A DNA stretch of 10,961 nt from Myxococcota bacterium (lineage in GTDB: Bacteria > Myxococcota_A > UBA9160 > PR03): contig JALOQG010000051.1 of NCBI GenBank assembly GCA_025453505.1, forward strand, positions 1-10,961, in the 5' to 3' direction. Under the pieces are notes generated by a model, which saw only the letters and a list, made by a program, of their open reading frames with translations, made no database searches and was not told where the DNA came from. Positions 6,976-10,961 of this stretch are shown one piece after another (the stretch's first letter is position 1; the number at the start of each line of letters is the position of its first letter). Both the position numbers and the translations under genes were made by a program.

Positions 6976-7737
6976 GTGAACCGGATCCGCTCGACGATCG
7001 TGTGCGCCGTCGCGCTCGCCTGCGCCCTGCCCTTCGCGGCCGGCGGCCAGACGGACGTGCGCGGCGCCGAGCCTGGCCCGAGCTGGACTTCGCTCGGGCG
7101 CGGCGTCGAACATCTCGCGCTCGCGAGCGGATCGATCCAGGGACACGCATTCCGCTTCCGGCCGGCCGAGGTCGAGATGCGCGTCGTGCCCGCGGCGGAA
7201 GGACACGCGCGCGTCGCGGCGATCGCACCCGCGCAGGACGCGATCGCGACCAACGCCAGCTTCTTCGACGAGGCCGGCAAGACGATGGGGCTGGCGGTCG
7301 ACCGCGGCCGTTCGCTCGGAGGACGCCGCATCTCGCGCTGGGCGGCGTTCGTCGTCGACGGTGCCAGCGCCCGCATCGTCGCGGGCGCGACGCTCGAAGA
7401 CGTCCTCGGCCACGATCTCGTGCTGCAGGGTCTGCCGCGGCTCGTGGTCGGCGGCGCGGTGCCGCGTCTCAAGCCGCAGCGCGCCGAGCGCACCGCCGTC
7501 TGCGTCGAGGATGCGCGCGTCGTGCTCGTCGTCACGACCTCCCGCGTCGACGCGACCGAGTTCGCGCGCTTCCTCGCCGGCGCGCCCGACGCCGGCGGAC
7601 TCGGCTGCCGGGACGCGCTCAACTTCGACGGCGGCTCGTCCACGCAGCTCGCGGCCCATTGGGGCACCTTCGAGGCGACGATCGACGGCGCGTGGGGCGT
7701 ACCGAACGCCCTGGTCGTGACGCCCCGGACGCGCTGA
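6976..7737 (+). CDS. Exported phosphodiester-glycosidase (NAGPA) domain protein
   Basis: The 253-residue product matches the NAGPA/phosphodiester glycosidase domain (PF09992), named after the enzyme that uncovers mannose-6-phosphate. In bacteria, members are mostly exported and act on unknown phosphodiester-linked sugars or cell-envelope glycans. Residues 1 to about 24 form a signal peptide (basic MNRIR, hydrophobic core, AAGGQ). Family motifs are ATNASFFDEAG (Asn93 and the Phe pair at 96-97), ERTAVCVED with Arg172, and LNFDGGSSTQL with Asp218. A QGLPRLVVGG stretch before Arg172 is also typical. The start is GTG, close behind a TACAAT box. The gene converges on a minus-strand membrane protein with a single base between the stops. 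Substrate is unknown; domain identity is firm. Confidence 0.88.
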   Translation: MNRIRSTIVCAVALACALPFAAGGQTDVRGAEPGPSWTSLGRGVEHLALASGSIQGHAFRFRPAEVEMRVVPAAEGHARVAAIAPAQDAIATNASFFDEAGKTMGLAVDRGRSLGGRRISRWAAFVVDGASARIVAGATLEDVLGHDLVLQGLPRLVVGGAVPRLKPQRAERTAVCVEDARVVLVVTTSRVDATEFARFLAGAPDAGGLGCRDALNFDGGSSTQLAAHWGTFEATIDGAWGVPNALVVTPRTR

Positions 7738-7738
7738 C

Positions 7739-8434
7739 TCAGGTCTGCGTCTCGTTGCGGCGCCGCGCGAGCGATTCCTCGCCGAGCGGCTCGGCGATCT
7801 TGACGCGCAGGCTCTCGATCCACTCGCGCGCAAAGTCGCGTTTCGTGCGCCAGTTGACGAACGCGGTGATCGACATCGCGAGCAGCGCGCCGAGACTCGC
7901 GAGCGCCATGTCCTTGTGCGCGTCCCACATGTCGCCCTGGGTCCCCAGATACGCGACGCCGAGATCGCCGCCGAAGACCACCGCGGCGCCCCACTCGATC
8001 AGCTCGTAGAGCATCGACGTGGACATGGTGAGATCGAGCGGCAGGAAGTAGCCCCAGAAGCCGCGCACGCCGGCGACGCGCAGGAAGAGTTCGCGGATCG
8101 GGTACGCGAGCATCAGACCGTACGCGAAGTGCACGAAGCGGTCGTAGTGATTGCGCTCGCCGCCGCCGAGGAACGGAAACCAGTCGGCGTAGGGCACCAG
8201 CGAGTAGGTGTAGTGGGAGCCGACGGTGTGGATGCAGAGGAACACGAAGATCAGCGTGTACGACATCCGCGAGAGCGGAAACGCGCGCGCCGTCGCGGCG
8301 AGGCCCGCGATGGCGAGGACGGTCAGCGCGTTCTCGAGCAGCCACGCGTCGCGCTCGTGCGGCGCGATGCCCCAGGCGATCGCCCAGAGCGCGAAGAGCA
8401 CCGCGAGCGTGCCGACGTAGCGGGGATAACGCAT
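7739..8434 (-). CDS. DUF2238/YjdF-family inner-membrane protein
   Basis: The 231-residue product belongs to the DUF2238 family (PF09997; E. coli YjdF is a member), polytopic membrane proteins of unknown function. I see about five to six hydrophobic segments, near residues 6-24, 35-50, 58-72, 100-118, 126-155 and 177-194. The conserved polar signatures are HTVGSHYTYSLVP (69-81), ERNHYDRFVHFAYG (93-106), LYELIEW (142-148) and TQGDMWDAHKDM (165-176). The clustered His, Asp and Glu suggest a membrane-embedded metal or catalytic site, which is an inference. The C-terminal 35 residues are charged and probably cytoplasmic. It lies 13 bp downstream of the RidA-family gene on the same strand, so the two are probably co-transcribed. 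No clear ribosome binding site precedes the ATG at 8434. Confidence 0.9.
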   Translation of the reverse strand: MRYPRYVGTLAVLFALWAIAWGIAPHERDAWLLENALTVLAIAGLAATARAFPLSRMSYTLIFVFLCIHTVGSHYTYSLVPYADWFPFLGGGERNHYDRFVHFAYGLMLAYPIRELFLRVAGVRGFWGYFLPLDLTMSTSMLYELIEWGAAVVFGGDLGVAYLGTQGDMWDAHKDMALASLGALLAMSITAFVNWRTKRDFAREWIESLRVKIAEPLGEESLARRRNETQT

Positions 8435-8447
8435 GGCGCCGCGCGAC

Positions 8448-8795
8448 TCAGATCGCCGCGACGACGCGGATCTCCACCCAGTACGGCGGCGCCGCGAGCT
8501 TCGCCTCGACGCACGCGCGCGCCGGAGCGTGGCCGGGCGCGACCCACGGATCCCACGCCTCGTTCATCGCGGCGTAGTGGCGGATGTCGGAGAGCCAGAT
8601 CGTCGCGGTGAGGATCCGGCTCTTGTCGCTGCCGCCGGCGGCGAGCAGGCGATCGATCTGCGCGAGGATCTGCTCGGTCTGCGCCTTCGCGTCGGGCACC
8701 GGATCGTCGGCGACGATGCCGGCGGTGTAGACGAGACCGCCGTGGACGGCGGCCTGCGAGAGTCGCTTGCCGGGCTGGAGACGCTGGATGCTCAT
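8448..8795 (-). CDS. RidA-family (YjgF/YER057c/UK114) protein
   Basis: RidA-family proteins are small cytoplasmic trimers. The archetype hydrolyses reactive enamine/imine intermediates from PLP enzymes; other subfamilies act in degradation pathways. The 115-residue product has the family elements: PGKRLSQAAVHGGLVYTAGIV at the N-terminus (quoted in two parts, residues 8-17 and 18-28), TEQILAQIDRLLAAGGSDKS (40-59), ATIWLSDIRHYAAMNEAWDPW (segments 64-74 and 75-84), and the key Arg93 in ARACVEAKLA followed by VEIRVVAA with Glu108. The start at 8795 (MSIQRL) is preferred over an ATG eight codons upstream because AAGGGGAG lies five bases before it and it fits family length. It appears to be the first gene of a two-gene unit with the DUF2238 gene. 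Its substrate cannot be told from the sequence. Confidence 0.92.
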   Translation of the reverse strand: MSIQRLQPGKRLSQAAVHGGLVYTAGIVADDPVPDAKAQTEQILAQIDRLLAAGGSDKSRILTATIWLSDIRHYAAMNEAWDPWVAPGHAPARACVEAKLAAPPYWVEIRVVAAI

Positions 8796-8800
8796 GGATG

Positions 8801-8808
8801 CTCCCCTT
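8801..8808 (-). promoter_or_regulatory. Ribosome binding site for the RidA-family gene
   Basis: Read on the minus strand this is AAGGGGAG, ending five bases before the ATG at 8795. It decides between that start and the upstream in-frame ATG at 8819. Confidence 0.6.
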
Positions 8809-8863
8809 CCACACTTCACGGTTGCGCAGGTCGCGGAGTCGGGTGCGCGGCATGGTTCGACGA

Positions 8864-8934
8864 GCGACCGGCCCCGTCAAGCGGCGTCGGCCGCGGGACA
8901 TCGGCCTTAGCACGGGCGCCGTCAAGCCGGTCGC
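8864..8934. repeat. Inverted repeat with two embedded CCGTCAAGC direct repeats
   Basis: GCGACCGGC (8864-8872) and GCCGGTCGC (8926-8934) form a perfect 9-bp inverted repeat with 53 bases between the arms. Overlapping it, CCGTCAAGC occurs at 8874-8882 and 8919-8927, 45 bases apart. On the minus strand each copy reads GCTTGACGG and contains TTGACG, a good -35-like hexamer facing the RidA gene; neither copy is followed by a convincing -10 box at normal spacing. This may be a control region between divergent genes, but chance repeats in G+C-rich DNA cannot be excluded. Confidence 0.35.
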
Positions 8935-8950
8935 GCGCCGCGACGATGCA

Positions 8951-8966
8951 CCGGACGGGAGTCCGG
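8951..8966. other. Compact perfect hairpin with a GGGA tetraloop
   Basis: CCGGAC (8951-8956) pairs perfectly with GTCCGG (8961-8966) across a GGGA loop, which fits the stable GNRA tetraloop class if transcribed rightward. No T-run follows, so it is not a standard terminator. It lies 80 bases upstream of the plus-strand transpeptidase-like gene, where it could be part of a 5' leader. Confidence 0.4.
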
Positions 8967-9045
8967 GCGCGCGACGTGACCGACCCATGACGGCCCGCCG
9001 GGCCGCGGTTGATCGTCGCGGAGCCCTCTGCTTGAGTGGGGCGGC

Positions 9046-9711
9046 GTGAAAGGATCGACGGCAGAGCAGTCGCGCGGCGGGTTCGCGCACCGATCCGCAG
9101 GCCGCGCGGCCCGCGCGTTGCTCGCGTTCTGCCTGATCGCGATCGCTCCGCAGGGCGCCAGTGCCGCGGGCGCCGACGCCGGCCTGCCGCGCCGCGACCT
9201 GCTCGAACGCGCCGTCCGCGCCTACCAGCGCCTCGAAGCCGCGGATCGCATCCACAATCGCGTGCTCACGGTGATCGACTACTCGCTGCGATCGTCCGAG
9301 CGCCGGCTCTGGGTGCTCGACCCGCACTCGATGCGCGTGCTCTTCCACGACTTCGTCGCACACGGGCGCGGCTCCGCGGCGCCCGACGATCCCGATCGCG
9401 CGGTGCGCTTCGGCAACGAACCCGAGAGCCACCAGTCGAGCGTCGGGCTCTTCCTCACCGGTGACACCTATCGGGGACGCCACGGCGAATCCCTCGAGCT
9501 CGTCGGGCTCGATCCCGGCGTCAACGACCGCGCGCTCGAACGCCGCATCGTGATCCACCCGGCCGACTACGCGAGCGCCGCGTTCCGCGCGCAGAGCGGC
9601 GGCCGGCTCGGCCGCAGCTTCGGCTGCCCCGCCCTCGATCCCGCCGTCGCGCGCCCGATCATCCACACGATCCGCGGCGGCAGCGTCCTCTACGCGGACG
9701 GCTCGCGCTAG
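9046..9711 (+). CDS. Exported YkuD_2-type murein L,D-transpeptidase-like protein
   Basis: The 221-residue product matches the 'murein L,D-transpeptidase catalytic domain family' (PF13645, YkuD_2), periplasmic cysteine enzymes thought to act on peptidoglycan peptide stems. A long basic N-terminus (to about residue 23) leads to a hydrophobic stretch and a likely signal-peptidase site, GASA near residue 40. The domain begins at VLTVIDYSLRSSERRLWVLD (73-92) and continues through FVAHGRGS, ESHQSSVGLFLTGDTYRGRHG (segments 127-136 and 137-147), VIHPADYAS with His171, and GRLGRSFGCPAL with the presumed nucleophile Cys194. The start is GTG 9046; the long n-region and weak ribosome binding site leave some doubt about it. 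The gene converges with an LdtD-type L,D-transpeptidase, with 32 bases between the stops, which supports a cell-wall role. Confidence 0.9.
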   Translation: MKGSTAEQSRGGFAHRSAGRAARALLAFCLIAIAPQGASAAGADAGLPRRDLLERAVRAYQRLEAADRIHNRVLTVIDYSLRSSERRLWVLDPHSMRVLFHDFVAHGRGSAAPDDPDRAVRFGNEPESHQSSVGLFLTGDTYRGRHGESLELVGLDPGVNDRALERRIVIHPADYASAAFRAQSGGRLGRSFGCPALDPAVARPIIHTIRGGSVLYADGSR

Positions 9712-9743
9712 GCCTGCTCGATCTACGAGAAGCCGCTTCCCGC

Positions 9744-10961
9744 CTAGGAACCCGCGCGGCGCGCGAGCAGGGCGCGGCGCAGCGCGGCGTCGTGGCCGTA
9801 GATGTCGGCGTAGAACGCGATCGTGCCGTCGCGGCGCGCCACCGCGGTCGTGTAGTAGATCACGACCGGGATCGCGTCGGGGATCGGGACGTGCTTCTCG
9901 TGTTCGAGCGCGAGCCCCGCCGCGACGGCCTCCGCGTCCCAGCCTTCGGCGCGCAGCACCCAGCGCGCGAGACCTTCGGGATCGGCGACGCGGATGCAGC
10001 CGTGCGAGAAATCGCGGCGCGAGCGCTGGAAGAGCGATCGCGACGGCGTGTCGTGCAGATACACGTTGTTCGAGTTCGGGAACAGGAACTTCACGCGGCC
10101 GAGGGCGTTGCCGCGGCCCGGACGCTGCCGGAGTCGCGCGGATCCGGCCGCGAGCTGCGCGACCGCGTCGGCGCCCGGCGCGAGCGCCTGGCCGTCGCGC
10201 ACGATCTCCATGTTCTCGCGCGCGAGATAGCCGAGCCCGCGGCGCAGCTTCGGCAGGATCTCGCCGATCGCGATGCTGCGCGGGACGTTCCAGTACGGCG
10301 CGAAGACCACCGTCTTCATCGCGCCCGCGAAGACGGGCGTCTGCGTGCGCGCCGCGCGGCCGACCACGACCGGCATCTGCAGCGCCGGCGGATCGCCCGA
10401 CGCGATGTCGTCGTAGGCCATCAGCTCGAAGGCCGGCACGTTGACGAACACCGCGCGGCCGCGAGCGAGCGCGGGAATCCAGCGCAGCCGCTCGAGCGCG
10501 AGGCGGATCTGCTCGGCGCGCGCCGCGGCCGGAACGGCCAGCGCCTTCGACGTGACCGGCCCGATCACGCCGTCCACGTCGAGGCCATGGCGCGCCTGGA
10601 AGCGCTGTACCGCGTCCACGAGCGCGCCGTCGTACGCGGAGGCGACGACGGCATCGGGCGCGAGATCGCCGAGCGCGACGAGCCACGTCGCGAGACGCGT
10701 GGCGACGTCGGGTTCGAGCGGATCGCCCGGCTCGAGCTTCTTCGCGGCGATCACGACCGGCTGCAGCGACGCGTCGCCCGCGAGCGTCTCGTAGTGCGCG
10801 AGCCGTTGCTGGAGCAACCGGTTCTGCGTGAAGCGGGGTTCGGCGTCGGCGAGCGCTTCGCGGATGCGGCCGTGCTCGACTGCTTCGTGCACGAGCGCGG
10901 CGAGATCCAGTTTCTTCGCATCGATGTCGAAGCCGAAGCGGAGCTGCTTCGGGTTCACGCG
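9744..10961 (-). CDS. LdtD/YcbB-type L,D-transpeptidase (N-terminus outside window)
   Basis: This is a periplasmic enzyme that makes 3-3 cross-links in peptidoglycan (LdtD/YcbB class). At least 405 residues are visible; the frame is still open at the right edge. The first residues, RVNPKQLRFGFDIDAKKLDL (GTG at 10956-10958), look like the inside of the LdtD scaffold domain, so that GTG is probably a Val codon and the start lies to the right. Numbering from it, the scaffold region runs to about 100, a peptidoglycan-binding repeat lies at 109-140 (AVQRFQARHGLDVDGVIGP), and the catalytic YkuD domain is about 165-385. It contains YWNVPRSIA, NVYLHDTPSRSLF (His302) and FSHGCIRV (His319, nucleophile Cys321). 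Between YWNVP and HDTP is the insertion typical of LdtD capping loops. E. coli LdtD is about 615 residues, so roughly 200 residues are missing. Confidence 0.93.
   Translation of the reverse strand, partial: RVNPKQLRFGFDIDAKKLDLAALVHEAVEHGRIREALADAEPRFTQNRLLQQRLAHYETLAGDASLQPVVIAAKKLEPGDPLEPDVATRLATWLVALGDLAPDAVVASAYDGALVDAVQRFQARHGLDVDGVIGPVTSKALAVPAAARAEQIRLALERLRWIPALARGRAVFVNVPAFELMAYDDIASGDPPALQMPVVVGRAARTQTPVFAGAMKTVVFAPYWNVPRSIAIGEILPKLRRGLGYLARENMEIVRDGQALAPGADAVAQLAAGSARLRQRPGRGNALGRVKFLFPNSNNVYLHDTPSRSLFQRSRRDFSHGCIRVADPEGLARWVLRAEGWDAEAVAAGLALEHEKHVPIPDAIPVVIYYTTAVARRDGTIAFYADIYGHDAALRRALLARRAGS

Noticed and set aside
7006..7026. A lipoprotein signal (lipobox) around Cys16 of the NAGPA-domain protein.
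   Set aside because: The residues before the Cys are A-L-A, lacking the usual Leu/Val/Ile at -3; a plain signal peptide fits better.
5106..8345. A second very long minus-strand open frame spanning several genes.
   Set aside because: It crosses the antiporter, NAGPA and DUF2238 genes out of frame and its composition is Arg-rich and motif-free.
9009..9037. A sigma-70 promoter (TTGATC plus TTGAGT) upstream of the plus-strand transpeptidase-like gene.
   Set aside because: The -10 candidate matches only three of six consensus positions.
8798..9049. A possible 83-residue plus-strand gene in the divergent intergenic region.
   Set aside because: The product is Arg-rich with no motif or ribosome binding site, and overlaps the opposing start region; it looks like a chance frame.
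9712..9743. A shared terminator between the two convergent transpeptidase genes.
   Set aside because: No stem of useful length with a T-run could be drawn in the 32 bases.

Overview
The window comes from a very G+C-rich bacterial chromosome. Coding density is high and nearly every third codon position is G or C. Two L,D-transpeptidase-type murein enzymes, several Sec signal peptides and a YjdF-type membrane protein point to a Gram-negative bacterium. The phylum cannot be fixed from the sequence; a proteobacterial or myxobacterial/deltaproteobacterial relative is my best guess. No mobile element, CRISPR array, tRNA or rRNA was seen.

Positions 1-5337 (+ strand) hold a tight [NiFe]-hydrogenase maturation operon in the order hypB (5' end missing), hypC, hypD, hypE, hypF. 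Neighbouring genes are at most 1 nt apart or overlap by 1-4 nt. HypB delivers nickel. HypF and HypE make the cyanide ligand from carbamoyl phosphate, HypE carrying it on a C-terminal Cys. HypC and HypD assemble the Fe(CN)2CO unit. No hydrogenase structural gene lies in the window; hypA and the structural genes are presumably to the left. HypD and HypF each depart from the family consensus at a few recognisable positions.

Positions 5451-6926 (+) hold a small exported Met/His/Cys-rich protein of unknown function, which I regard as a possible periplasmic metal binder. It is followed, in the same reading frame after one TAG stop, by a CaCA-family calcium/sodium antiporter that starts at TTG.

Positions 6976-7737 (+) encode an exported phosphodiester-glycosidase (NAGPA) domain protein. 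A TACAAT box so close to its GTG start suggests a leaderless message. It converges, with one base between the stop codons, on a minus-strand pair (8795-7739): a RidA-family protein followed by a DUF2238/YjdF membrane protein.

Positions 8796-9045 form a divergent intergenic region with a repeated GCTTGACGG element (minus-strand reading), a 9-bp inverted repeat and a compact GNRA-loop hairpin. To its right are two convergent peptidoglycan enzymes: a YkuD_2-type L,D-transpeptidase-like protein (+, 9046-9711) and an LdtD/YcbB-type L,D-transpeptidase (-, 9744-10961) whose N-terminus lies beyond the window.
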